Assembly: GCA_040880405.1 (NCBI GenBank)
Contig: JBBDIM010000195.1
Location: 1-11,001 of the forward strand
DNA length: 11,001 bases
Direction of reading: 5' to 3'
DNA from: JBBDIM01 sp040880405
GTDB lineage: Bacteria; Planctomycetota; Planctomycetia; Pirellulales; Pirellulaceae
The position numbers were made by a program, and so were the translations under genes. Positions 1 to 8,000 of the stretch are shown here, in pieces (within the stretch, counting starts at the first letter, position 1; the number at the start of each line of letters is the position of its first letter). The notes under the pieces are model-generated. The model saw only the letters and a list, made by a program, of their open reading frames with translations, was not told the origin of the DNA and ran no database searches.

Positions 1-88
1 TCTCCAATAGCAATCGCTTACAACAAAAAATTCACCCAGAAGCCGGACGGCGTTGGGTGGCACTGTCGGCCCCACTCTCTTGGTGTGC

Positions 89-107
89 CACTGGCCGGAG
101 GCCAGTG
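89..107. repeat. Short GC-rich hairpin in gene-free left end
   Basis: An 8-bp perfect stem (cactggcc / ggccagtg) closes a 3-base loop (gga). It is the only clear structure in positions 1-203. No open frame there has coding character, and the longest one (57-674) runs straight through repeat modules. The hairpin may be a copy of a dispersed palindrome, but no second copy is in the window. Confidence 0.45.
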
Positions 108-203
108 CCGGAGAAAAGTTTCTTGTCAGTGTTAATCGGCCGATATGGAGGCTGGGTTTTATTGTCTTGGTTGCCGCCGTGTCGATCCGCTCGAAGCGCA
201 TTT

Positions 204-412
204 TTTGAAACGCGGAGGCGCGGAGATCGCAGAGGCCCCCAGTGCAGGTTGCGTCTCCGCGCTCTCTGCGGCGCGTTAAAAAAGCAAAGGCAACCAGCCA
301 TGACCGAAATCGAAATCATTCAACGCCAAGTCGCAAAGCCGCCAGGACGCGAAGAGCGCCCATGGGATTTCTTTGCGTCCCTGCGTCCTGGCGTCTCTGC
401 GTTTCCATCCCG
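204..412 (+). repeat. Dispersed palindromic repeat family A, copy 1
   Basis: The module begins with tttgaaacgc, passes a gcgttaaa...gcaaaggcaaccagc segment near 273-297, then 'aatcattcaacgcc', and ends near tttccatcccg. Its last part (about 320-405) is a long imperfect inverted repeat made of cgcaaag / cgccaggacgc words around a perfect 8-bp palindromic centre, cccatggg, at 359-366. Related copies lie at 4320-4513 (inverted), 8923-9113 (direct) and 10901-11001 (direct, cut by the window end). Copies differ by scattered single-base changes and not by third-codon changes, so I read this as a non-coding repeat. Its mobility and function are unknown. Confidence 0.8.
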
Positions 413-511
413 GTTGCGCTGCTGGATCAATCGATGTTGGATTGGGCATGACACGACGAAACCCCGCCCGCATGAGGAAACAATCAACTTGACAAGCGAC
501 ACAGTCGCTCC

Positions 512-839
512 GCGTTTCAAATCCTTAAACTCAGACCGTCAATTCCCGCGCGATGTTTCGCGTCTGTTCGCGAATAAGGGCCGCTTTTTAAGTCTCTCGC
601 AAAGCCGCAAAGACACAAAGGGGTTTAATTGCGCAGGTCCTGATATTTTTCGGCGCTTCCAGGCGAGGATATAGCCAGAAAACCTACCACCACCGATCGA
701 CTCTCCTCTTTGCGGCTTTGCGAGAGAAATTCTTTCTTAAAACCGACGCCAAACCGCCTCGGTTCTTATCCAGGCGGATCACGCAAATCGCCCTCGCCAC
801 GCTCTTGTAAATTTGGTTGCGGCCATTGGCCGCGCTGGG
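512..839 (+). repeat. Long composite repeat E, copy 1
   Basis: This ~328-bp block matches 4514-4834 in the same orientation and order. Its first ~70 bases, from gcgtttcaaatcc to gaataagggccgc, are nearly identical in the two copies. Then come a MITE-like core (593-727), the flank aaaccgacgccaaaccg, a diverged stretch, and a shared end, ggttgcggcca..ggccgcgctggg. The bases just before it (ctccgcg) resemble the end of family A in the opposite orientation. Copy 1 may therefore once have had an inverted A module beside it, as copy 2 still does. No gene is seen in 412-840. Confidence 0.8.
593..727. mobile_element. MITE-like element with 20-bp terminal inverted repeats, copy 1
   Basis: A perfect 20-bp inverted pair bounds the element: tctctcgcaaagccgcaaag at 593-612 and its reverse complement at 708-727. 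The 95-base interior contains 'cttccaggcgag' and 'agccagaaaacct'. The same interior occurs at 4595-4728 in the same orientation and at 10355-10552 reversed. There is no coding potential, so any movement would need a transposase supplied in trans; none is in the window. No target-site duplication is evident. It could also be a folded RNA element, so the mobile label is inference. Confidence 0.55.
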
Positions 840-911
840 ACGATTCGAGTCATCCGCGGTTTGCCCCGGCGGCCGCGTCACCCGGCATTGTCCGGAGGCA
901 AACTGAATTTT

Positions 912-925
912 CATGCCGCGGCATG
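912..925. other. 14-bp perfect palindrome after the ceramidase-like gene
   Basis: The sequence catgccgcggcatg is self-complementary over all 14 bases. It lies 12 bases beyond the stop codon of the minus-strand gene ending at 938. It could mark the end of that transcript, but no run of T follows in the direction of transcription, so a classical intrinsic terminator is not supported. The rest of 840-937 shows nothing else. Confidence 0.4.
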
Positions 926-937
926 CTGCCCGGGCTG

Positions 938-2434
938 TTATTTCTGCTCTGCCGACTTGGGCTCCGCCGACTTGGCCGAGCGTTTCCATATCGTGTCGAG
1001 CGATTTGACCGTCTCGTTCACGAGAACCTGAGCTCCCACGGGACCGACAACCGAACTTTCCACGATAGCACTGTAGCCTCCTCCTGCGACGCCCCGGACG
1101 GTAGGAATGTAGGAGCCACTGCCGCAGAGCTGAATTACGAAGGTCTGGATCGCCGGGCTCCGGGCTTTGATCTGAACACCGAAATCAGTGAACAATTCGA
1201 AGTCATTTGTCGCGATCGCGATGTCCCCCAGGCGGACGCAGCGTAGCTCCATCTCGAAAAACATCGGTTCTTTTTGTTGTTGCTGATAGCGTTGCACGAC
1301 CGATCCATGCCAGCGCTCACTCCATTTGAAAGCTGGGTCTTTCGGGGACATGGCGGCAATTGCGTCTCGTGCGTTGTCGTGCTCGTCTTCAGTTACCGCT
1401 CGCAAGGGCAACTGGATCTTCTCGGCGTGATGCATGTGTACGACATCGGTGTGCTGATCCTGCTTCACCACTTCATAAACATCCTCCCAAGTCGCGACGA
1501 TTCGGCGTGCCAAGTCGCTAACGCCATCCATTCCCCGCAGCTGGCGCATTCGTTGTTCGGCCTCCTTGCGATACATCTCGCGAGACGCTTGATCGCCCGC
1601 AGCACCGGTCCAAGCCAGGATCTGCACGTCCTGACCAAACTTTGATTTGATGCTCTCTCGAACAGGATGCCAGAAGTCCGCATCGACGGTTCGATTCGAT
1701 CCCACCTCCTGCGAAGGGCAGGCGACATTGATCGCGGTGGCCATGAGTTGATCCTCCATGTTCCAAAAATAAAGGATTTCCACCCCATGATCTTCATTCC
1801 CCTCGAGACCGCGAAAGTCCGATTGATTCGTCCCACCATACATTTTGGCGGTTCCATTCGCATATACGGCCCGTCGATTCTGAGCAAGGACCGCGTGTCC
1901 CAAGCCCCAGGCCATCTTTGCCGGTGCGCGTTTCTCCCAGGCCTCTGTAACAATGTCCGCCAAGCGAGCCATCAGCCACGCGCGGTACTCCTCAGGCTGA
2001 ATGACCCCTTCCTTCGGAATGTCGTACCGACCAGGCTCGCTGACGGGGCCGGTATGGGTGTGGGTTGCATTGATAATCAAGTTTTCGACAACTTCGTCAG
2101 GAACCCTACCATCGAGAAGCTCTCGGACTTCGTCGTAGAAAGATTCGCCCCCACGAATTGCAACCAAGTCGCATGTAACAAACATCGTTTGTTCCAGCGA
2201 GCGTTCCCCGTCGCGCGTTTCGACGGCCAGGGCCGTTGCGATGCAAGGAGTTACCACTTTTGTGGCAATTCGTAGGTGCCTTTGCCCAGAGAGGGCGACC
2301 GGTTGATCGGGCGTAATGCTTACTGAAGCACCACCGACGTAAAGCTGGCTCGCCTGACATCGGGTGTCGAAAATCGCGCAGCCGGCGACCACTACGACGA
2401 TGCCAAGTAAAAGTCGAGGAAATCTCTCTATCAT
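938..2434 (-). CDS. Neutral/alkaline non-lysosomal ceramidase-like lipoprotein
   Basis: The 498-residue product resembles neutral ceramidases (PF04734), metal-dependent amidases that split N-acyl sphingosines. Seen: a hydrophobic N-terminus (8-18) ending in a lipobox-like VAGC, Cys19; the family's zinc-ligand motif as ATHTHTGP (His125, His127); a TGAAGDQ stretch (276-282); and a C-terminal SYIPTVRG..GGGY region. The usual His-containing THGTS segment is replaced by ACPSQ (238-242), so the substrate may not be ceramide; many planctomycete relatives are annotated only as ceramidase-like. The ATG at 2434 has an AGGA site 9 bases upstream, supporting this start. The lipoprotein gene upstream ends 138 bases away, so co-transcription is plausible but not certain. 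The C-terminal tail (SAKSAEPKSAEQK) is low-complexity and comes from a 15-bp tandem repeat. Predicted location: membrane-anchored, facing the periplasm or cell surface. Confidence 0.8.
   Translation of the reverse strand: MIERFPRLLLGIVVVVAGCAIFDTRCQASQLYVGGASVSITPDQPVALSGQRHLRIATKVVTPCIATALAVETRDGERSLEQTMFVTCDLVAIRGGESFYDEVRELLDGRVPDEVVENLIINATHTHTGPVSEPGRYDIPKEGVIQPEEYRAWLMARLADIVTEAWEKRAPAKMAWGLGHAVLAQNRRAVYANGTAKMYGGTNQSDFRGLEGNEDHGVEILYFWNMEDQLMATAINVACPSQEVGSNRTVDADFWHPVRESIKSKFGQDVQILAWTGAAGDQASREMYRKEAEQRMRQLRGMDGVSDLARRIVATWEDVYEVVKQDQHTDVVHMHHAEKIQLPLRAVTEDEHDNARDAIAAMSPKDPAFKWSERWHGSVVQRYQQQQKEPMFFEMELRCVRLGDIAIATNDFELFTDFGVQIKARSPAIQTFVIQLCGSGSYIPTVRGVAGGGYSAIVESSVVGPVGAQVLVNETVKSLDTIWKRSAKSAEPKSAEQK
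946..975. repeat. Two tandem 15-bp units at the 3' end of the ceramidase-like gene
   Basis: The units gctctgccgacttgg (946-960) and gctccgccgacttgg (961-975) differ by one base. Read on the minus strand they give the repeated tail residues KSAEP / KSAEQ just before the stop codon. Fifteen bases is five codons, so gain or loss of a unit keeps the frame. Confidence 0.75.
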
Positions 2435-2443
2435 GGTGTCTGT

Positions 2444-2447
2444 TCCT
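2444..2447 (-). promoter_or_regulatory. Ribosome binding site of the ceramidase-like gene
   Basis: On the minus strand AGGA stands 9 bases before the ATG at 2434. It supports this start over later in-frame ATG codons and keeps the lipoprotein-type signal sequence in the product. Confidence 0.55.
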
Positions 2448-2572
2448 GTGGCTAATTTCTGGCGGTTTGCGGTGTGGAGGGAAATGCCATGCGATACCGC
2501 GGCGGCAAATCGACGGGAGTGTTACGGATCGGGTTCGAATTACAGAACGTGGCGGGCCGATTCTCGGAAGAA

Positions 2573-3034
2573 TTACGGGATCTCTAGCTGAAACTCGAGT
2601 CCTTCGATTTTGGCTGCGTTCAGATCGGCTGTCAGGGTACTTTTGCGGTTGTATTTTTCTGGAACATACTGCTCGGTTTCTTCGACCAGGCGATCGGGCG
2701 TCTCACTTCCCGAGCCTTCCGGCAATTTTCGTCCGGTCGGACGCGTCGCGCGAATTTCGACGCGTTGCACCCCTTGGCTGGGGCCGCGGTCCTGGGGGAT
2801 CTGAAAGCTCCCTTGGACGACCTCGGCACCGACCGACGGGCCCGGTGTACCTGGCTGCGGCTTGAAGGAAATGTGTCCTTGCGGGAGCGGCTCGCCGTTG
2901 ACATGGACGACGCCTGACACGTCGACGCGTGATAGCCCACTATCATCGTTCGAACAACCGAGCGTCAGCGCAATAATTACCATGCCCCAGAACCGTAATT
3001 GCAAAGCGGGACTTGCCATGATTTCTCGTTTCAT
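2573..3034 (-). CDS. Small lipoprotein with a carboxypeptidase-regulatory-like beta domain
   Basis: The 153-residue product has a basic, hydrophobic N-terminus ending in TLGCSND, with Cys27 as the likely lipidated residue. The mature part carries the pattern typical of small planctomycete lipoproteins encoded beside DUF1559 genes: VSGVVHVNGEPLPQGHISF (about 39-57), a GSFQIP turn, a GPSQGVQRVEI strand and a late VPEKYN motif. This pattern fits one beta-sandwich domain of the carboxypeptidase-regulatory-like or transthyretin-like kind; its biochemical role is unknown. The gene starts 41 bases after the DUF1559 stop and is very likely in the same transcript. The start is uncertain: neither the ATG at 3034 nor the in-frame ATG at 3019 (residue 6) has a strong ribosome site. 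The GAGA shortly before 3019 makes the shorter form reasonable. Either form keeps the lipobox. Confidence 0.75.
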   Translation of the reverse strand: MKREIMASPALQLRFWGMVIIALTLGCSNDDSGLSRVDVSGVVHVNGEPLPQGHISFKPQPGTPGPSVGAEVVQGSFQIPQDRGPSQGVQRVEIRATRPTGRKLPEGSGSETPDRLVEETEQYVPEKYNRKSTLTADLNAAKIEGLEFQLEIP

Positions 3035-3075
3035 GAAAGATCGACTAGATTTCCGTGAGTGAATACGCAGGCGCT

Positions 3076-3996
3076 TCAGAACGGGCCGACCACTTCGTGA
3101 CCTCGCGGAGTTCCCAAGGCTTGCCAGGTAGACAGATCGACCGTCGAACTGACGAACCGTACGGAACCATCCATCAGCAGCGCCAAGACTCCGCCGGGAT
3201 GCCGACTCCGGGCGGCCATGTTGATCGCGCGCGAGTTATGCGCAGCATACGTTCCAATGCAGGGAGCCAGCGGATCCTCGGGAAGATTCGTATCACACAT
3301 CGACGTGCGAAGCTCATCGGGGACCGAGGAGTTGGGCGTGTTGTCGTGCTGGTAATGCGAACCTTCCGCATACGACCAAGCACCGCGGTATGCGCCACGC
3401 TGATCATACGGAACATAGACCGTCTCCGAGACGCCGACCGTGTTGGACGTGCCATCGGTCAGATCACGCAGCTTCATGCCGCTATTCTGATAGAAGATCC
3501 CGCGCGTATGCGAGGGGGGCAACTCCTTTTTCAGCAGGCCGATGCCTGCGTTGCTGACATAACTGTTCCGCGAACGACAGGAATGTCCGAATAAACTGTC
3601 GCCGTTGGAAGGGCATTGAAATCCACTGACAATCGTTCTCATAACGGCCGTCTGCGTGCTGTTGCCGCAACCGCCAAAGTCTGGACTCTTAGGGGCCGGA
3701 ATTTGGTCGTACAACGCACCTTGTTCGATATACGGCCAGAGAAAAGCGGCGAACGTCATGCGGTCGGACAAGTTTGTGCCTTCGAGAATATGACCCGGTG
3801 GAAGCGACCCGAGCGTGTCGTGATAGTTGTGCAGGGCAATCCCTTGTTGTTTGAGATTATTATTGCAGGAGATTCTTCGAGCCGATTCGCGGGCTTGCTG
3901 AACGGCGGGCAGCAAGAGCGCGACCAGAACCCCAATGATGGCGATAACCACGAGTAGCTCCACCAGAGTGAAACCATAATTGAGTCGTTTCGACAT
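3076..3996 (-). CDS. DUF1559 protein with prepilin-type N-terminus
   Basis: The 306-residue product opens with a type III (prepilin) signal, MSKRLNYG|FTLVELLVVIAI, in which Gly8 precedes the predicted cleavage site and Glu13 is the conserved +5 residue. A long hydrophobic helix follows to about residue 31, then LLPAVQQARESARR and the DUF1559 (SBP_bac_10) body. Diagnostic ends are present: CxNNLKQ.GIALHNYHDT..SLPPG early, and HPGG..LLMDGSVRFVSS (266-283) with a late TWQALGTPRG. Such proteins are thought to be exported pseudopilin-like surface proteins; the exact role is unknown. I chose the ATG at 3996 because an AAAGGG site lies 6 bases upstream. The in-frame ATG at 4023 lacks a ribosome site and would put extra residues ahead of the short signal leader. 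It is the first gene of the three-gene minus-strand cluster. Confidence 0.92.
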   Translation of the reverse strand: MSKRLNYGFTLVELLVVIAIIGVLVALLLPAVQQARESARRISCNNNLKQQGIALHNYHDTLGSLPPGHILEGTNLSDRMTFAAFLWPYIEQGALYDQIPAPKSPDFGGCGNSTQTAVMRTIVSGFQCPSNGDSLFGHSCRSRNSYVSNAGIGLLKKELPPSHTRGIFYQNSGMKLRDLTDGTSNTVGVSETVYVPYDQRGAYRGAWSYAEGSHYQHDNTPNSSVPDELRTSMCDTNLPEDPLAPCIGTYAAHNSRAINMAARSRHPGGVLALLMDGSVRFVSSTVDLSTWQALGTPRGHEVVGPF

Positions 3997-4002
3997 GTTA
4001 AA

Positions 4003-4008
4003 CCCTTT
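4003..4008 (-). promoter_or_regulatory. Ribosome binding site of the DUF1559 gene
   Basis: On the minus strand AAAGGG stands 6 bases before the ATG at 3996. It decides the start in favour of 3996 over the in-frame ATG at 4023. Positions 4009-4319 hold no gene and no repeat shared with the rest of the window; the promoter of the minus-strand cluster should lie here. Confidence 0.6.
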
Positions 4009-4319
4009 CAAGATACCAGGCATAGAGAGGAGAAATCCGAAAGCAACGCGCTACGATCCGACGGACAGCACGAGAGCCATCAAGGATGGGGAATCGACGA
4101 CCCTGGGAGAGGAGACCTTCTGCGGCCAAGACCATCGCAGCCTCAGATCGCAAAATCCGTTCGATGTTGTTGCAGTGTACCAACTCCCCAGAAGTTCACC
4201 AACCATATTTTTTTCTAAAAGTTAATTTCCCGAGGGAGGCGGCCTGTTCACGGGGCGGGGCAGGTCTTTGGTGCTCGCTCTTTGCGCAGCGGGGAGGTTG
4301 GTTATCCGGCAATGCCCAA

Positions 4320-4513
4320 CGAGATTGAAACGCAGAGACGCCAGGACGCAGGGACGCAAGGAAATCCCATGGGCGCTCTTCGCGTCCTGGTGTCTTTGCG
4401 TCTTTGCGTTGAATGATTTTGATTTCAGTCATGGCTGGTTACCTTTGCTTTTTTAACGCCGGGACGCCGGGACGCAGTGTCGCAAAGAATTTGAGTCGAA
4501 GTTCTCCGCGTCT
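4320..4513 (-). repeat. Dispersed palindromic repeat family A, copy 2 (inverted)
   Basis: Read on the minus strand this matches 204-412: gcaaaggtaaccagcc near 4437-4452, an 'aaatcattcaacgcaa' segment, a gcgcccatgggatttc centre (cccatggg at 4367-4374) and a closing tttcaatctcg. The outer part (4460-4513) is rich in gggacgc and diverges from copy 1. It abuts composite repeat E copy 2 directly. Confidence 0.8.
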
Positions 4514-4834
4514 GCGTTTCAAATCCTTAAACTCAGACCGTCAATTCCCGCGCGATGTTTCGCGTCTGTTTGCGAATAAGAGCCGCTGCTTAAATCTCTC
4601 GCAAAGCCGCCAAGGGGTTTCATTACTCAGGCCCTGATATATTTCGGCGCTTCCAGGCGAGAATATAGCCAGAAAACCTGCTATCTCGATCGACTCTCTT
4701 CTTTGCGGCTTTGCGCCTTTGCGAGAGAAATTCTTTCCTAAAACCGACGCCAAACCGACAAGCGACCGTGATTGAACGCGGATCGCCCTCGTCACGTTCT
4801 TCTGATTTTGGTTGCGGCCAAAGGCCGCGCTGGG
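4514..4834 (+). repeat. Long composite repeat E, copy 2
   Basis: Direct copy of 512-839, offset by 4002 bases at the left end. The left ~70 bases differ from copy 1 at only a few positions. The core has lost about 11 bases in its left inverted repeat and gained a 'ttgcgcc' unit in the right one. With copy 1 it brackets the three minus-strand genes. Confidence 0.8.
4595..4728. mobile_element. MITE-like element, copy 2
   Basis: The left end is tctctcgcaaagccgc (4595-4610). The right end is ctttgcggctttgcgcctttgcgagaga in two overlapping cgcaaag-type units (4701-4728). The interior shares 'cttccaggcgag' and 'atagccagaaaacct' with copy 1 at 593-727. The left repeat is shortened. Nothing inside codes for protein. 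Confidence 0.5.
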
Positions 4835-4862
4835 TCATTCGTGTATTTCGTGGTTGAAAAAA
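4835..4862 (+). repeat. Dispersed repeat family F, short copy
   Basis: The string tcattcgtgtatttcgtggtt is shared, with small changes, with 8821-8880 and, inverted, with 10845-10900. It follows composite repeat E copy 2 directly. The remainder, 4863-4973, shows no gene. Confidence 0.65.
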
Positions 4863-4973
4863 GACTTGGAAAGAGAGCCGCGGATGGTCGTGGATTACCC
4901 TGGACGATCCCCAATCGCAAATAACCGGGCCGGGTGGCTCCCTGTTTCATCTCTTGCGATAATGAGGCTCCGA

Positions 4974-5062
4974 GTGACAAAAAGGGGTCAGGACTCTTTT
5001 TAGGTGCGCGTGTACCATTGGATTACGGGTCGTTAAAAAGAGTCCTGACCCCTTTTTGTCAC
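4974..5062. repeat. 29-bp perfect inverted repeat before the ATPase gene
   Basis: The left arm (4974-5002) and right arm (5034-5062) are perfect reverse complements. Each contains aaaaaggggtcaggactc or its complement, and a 31-base loop separates them. Sequences of this 'ggggtcaggactc' kind recur in planctomycete intergenic regions and resemble REP-like or IS200/RAYT-associated palindromes; that link is from memory. The right arm ends 35 bases before the ATPase start codon. A transcript from further upstream would meet a strong hairpin with a T-rich flank, so the repeat could limit read-through or shape the 5' leader. Confidence 0.85.
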
Positions 5063-5097
5063 GCCCCACTCGATTCCCGTACTGGAAAAATTCCTGT

Positions 5098-8000
5098 ATG
5101 AAAATTACCCGGCTGGAAATTGAGAATTATGGCGTGCATGTCGAGCGGCGGTTGACGCTGTGTGATCGGTCGTTGCATGTGATTCATGGGCCGAATGAGG
5201 CGGGCAAGTCGACTTTGCTGCAGATGATTCGGGACTTGCTGTTCGGGTTTGGGGCGACTCGGTCGCATCCGTTTGCCCAGGGAAGCGTGAAGCAGAAGAC
5301 GCTGGCCAAGGCGACGGTGCTATTGGCTGACGGACGAGAGGCGAACATCCAACGGGCCGCCGGGACCAAGGGGACCCTTACCGGTAGCTTTTCCGCTGAG
5401 GGGGGCGCGTTCGACGAACCGGCCTGGCAGCAGCTTTTGTCCGGGGCGGATCGGCGGCTGTATGAGAATGTGTTTGGGTTTTCGCTGGCGGAACTGACGG
5501 CCGGAGAGGAGACGCTCAAGCAATCGAGTTTGGATGAGGCGCTGTTTGGTGGTGGGTTGGGTCGGCTGGGTGAGTTTAAGCAGCGGATCGACGGGCTCAA
5601 TCAACAGGCGGAAACGCTGTTCAAGCCGCGGGGTCAGAACCAGGTAATCAATAAGTTGCTAACGGAGGTCAAGGACTGCCACGCCAAGCTCCGCGAGGCG
5701 ACGCTGCGCCCCGCCCAGTACGACGAATGGCGCCGCGAGGCGGATCGGCTGCAACAGGAGGAAGCGGCCACCAAGGCGAACCAGCACGCCGCCTCGCGGC
5801 GGAAGGGGCGATTGGAACGCATCCGCCGAGCGTTGCCCATCTTCCGCCAACGGGAAGAACTGCTGCGGCAATTGAAAAAGCTGACCGAGCAGGACCAGGG
5901 GAAAATCGACTGCCCAGGCCAGATTGTGGCGGGCTTCGCGGCGGAAAAGGAGCGCGAGCGGCAACTGCTCAAGGAGATCCAAACCGAAGAGGCCAAGCTT
6001 CGTCGGGTGACCGAGCAGCGGGACGCGATTGAAATCCCCGAGCTGCTGCTAGAGCAAGCGGCCGAGATCCGCGGGTTGGTGCAGGCGGTCGAGCAGGTGC
6101 GGGGTTATCGGCATGATATTCCCCTGCGCGAGCGGGACCATCAAGGGGAGTTGGCAGCCGCCCAGCGGTTGATCGCCCGGGTTCATCCTGATTGGACGCT
6201 GGAGCAGCTTGCGGACCTGCGGCTCAGCCTGGCCGAGCGCGACCAGATTCAAGAGCTGGCTCGGCGGCAATCGGCCGCCCTCATCCGTTTGGAAGATCGG
6301 GCTAAGGCGTTAGAGAAAGCGACGCGAGATCAGGCGAAGCTCGAGCGGCAACTGGCGGAGCTGACCTCCCCCGCGGGGGCAAACCCAAGCGATCTCGCCA
6401 ATCAACTGCCGCCACCGAGCGGCGGGGTTCAACCCCGGCGTTCAGCAGACGCCGGGGCTCAGCCTCACCGTTTTGTAGACAGCGGGGTTCAAGACGGCGG
6501 GGTTGAACCCCGCCGCTCATGGGCAAATCCTAGAGCTCTTGCCGATCAACTGCCGCAGTGCCGTACCTGGTGGGAGACCCGCGAGCAGCGGCAACTCGAC
6601 CTGCAAGCGAGACAGCGGACCTGTGAGCAACTGGAGAACCAGCTCCGCCCGATTTGCCCTGCACCTACGGAAGCAATCGGCCAGTGGGCGGTCCCTGCCG
6701 AAGCGACCCAAAAAACGCACCAACAGGAGTTCCAGCGGCAGGCGACCCGGCTCCGTGATGCGGAGCAGCTGGTAGGGCAACAGCAAACGCAGCTTCAGCT
6801 CAAGCAGGATGAACTGCAAAAGCTCGATCGGCAGCATCGGGTGATTACCCGGGAAGAGCTTGACCAGGCGCGAACTGCGCGAGACACCACCTGGGCGGAA
6901 ATCCGCACGGCGATCTTCGAGCCGACGCCGCCGATTGCGCCGAGCGAGACTACGGTCGAGCAAGCGGAATCGCTAACGCGGCTGATCACCGAAGCGGATG
7001 GTTTGGCGGATCGACGCCAACAGGACGCCACGCAGATCGCCCGACGGGATGAGGTGGTGGGGGAGATCACCGCTCGCGAAAAGAGTTTGGCCCAAGCAGT
7101 GGAAGCTCTCGCCCAGGTTCAGGAGGAAGGGGCCAAACTGCAAGCGGCTTGGCGAGCCGAGTGGACCGACTTGGCGGTGGAGGTCCGTAGCCCGGATGAG
7201 ATGCTGGCCTGGACCGCCACCCTGCGGCAACTGGTGCAAGAGCAAACCGCCCGGGCGTCGGTTCGGGAAGAGCTTGCGCGGCTCGATCAGCGGATCGAGG
7301 AATTTTTTCGGCAGGCGGAGGAAGCCTTAGCGATTGAGTCGGCAAGTTCGCCCGACGAGACCCTTGCCCATATCGCCCAGGCGATTGACGAGGCCCGGGC
7401 CGCCGAGAAGAACTACGAAAAGCTCCATTCGAAGCAAGAAACCTTGGCGGAGGACCACGCCGAGGCGGCCAAGGCCCACGCCGCAGCCGAAGCGGAACTG
7501 GCGGAGATCCGCTCAGCCGCCGAGCCCCTGCTCGTGCGGTTTGCGGAACTTGACGCAGACAATCTCGACCTGGCCAACCGCGTAATCCAGGCGGTGGAGG
7601 AGGCCCGGGACAAGCAGACCGCGGCGCTCGGCATGGCCCAGCGAATCGCCGACATGCGAAGTGGGCTGGCCCAGTTCACCGACCGCGCCAACCAGGTGTT
7701 CACCGCCTTGGGGCAAACGCCGGGTGAAGTGCCGATCGAGGAACTGGTCCACCAACTGAGCGATACGCTCGACCAGGCGCAGCAGGCTCGGCGGGAGTTC
7801 GAAACCTTGGGCAAGTCGGTCGACGCCGCCACGGCCGAACTGGCGGAGCATCGCGCCGAACAGCAACAACTCGCGGCCAAGCTGGCCGATTGGCGCAAGC
7901 AGGCGGGGGTCGCCGACGACGCGGAACTAGCGGCCCGGATCGACGCGGTTAACCGGCGGAGCCAACTGGAAGAGGAGCTTCGCGGGCTGGAAGTTCGCTT

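Noticed and set aside
300..405. Possible conserved small peptide MTEIEIIQRQVAKPPGREER in family A
   Set aside because: Copies 1 and 2 share the frame, but most differences change amino acids; copy 3 lacks the ATG and has a stop, and copy 4 stops after seven residues. This fits non-coding drift.
57..674. 205-residue open frame on the plus strand at the left end
   Set aside because: It runs through family A and composite repeat E, has no ribosome site, and its peptide is rich in Arg/Pro without domain character. Equivalent repeat copies elsewhere do not keep the frame.
593..727. CRISPR-like array because of the repeating cgcaaag words
   Set aside because: Units are ~9 bases and contiguous with no unique spacers, and no cas genes are present.
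1667..2275. 202-residue plus-strand frame opposite the ceramidase-like gene
   Set aside because: It is antisense to a well-supported gene, with no recognisable domain or ribosome site.
4174..4202. Possible promoter for the minus-strand cluster (TTGGTG, 17 bases, TACACT)
   Set aside because: Only 3 of 6 and 4 of 6 consensus matches, and about 175 bases from the start codon. Not strong enough to annotate.
5056..5097. TTG at 5056 as start of the ATPase gene
   Set aside because: It lies inside the inverted repeat and adds 14 residues before the conserved MKITRLEIENYG start.
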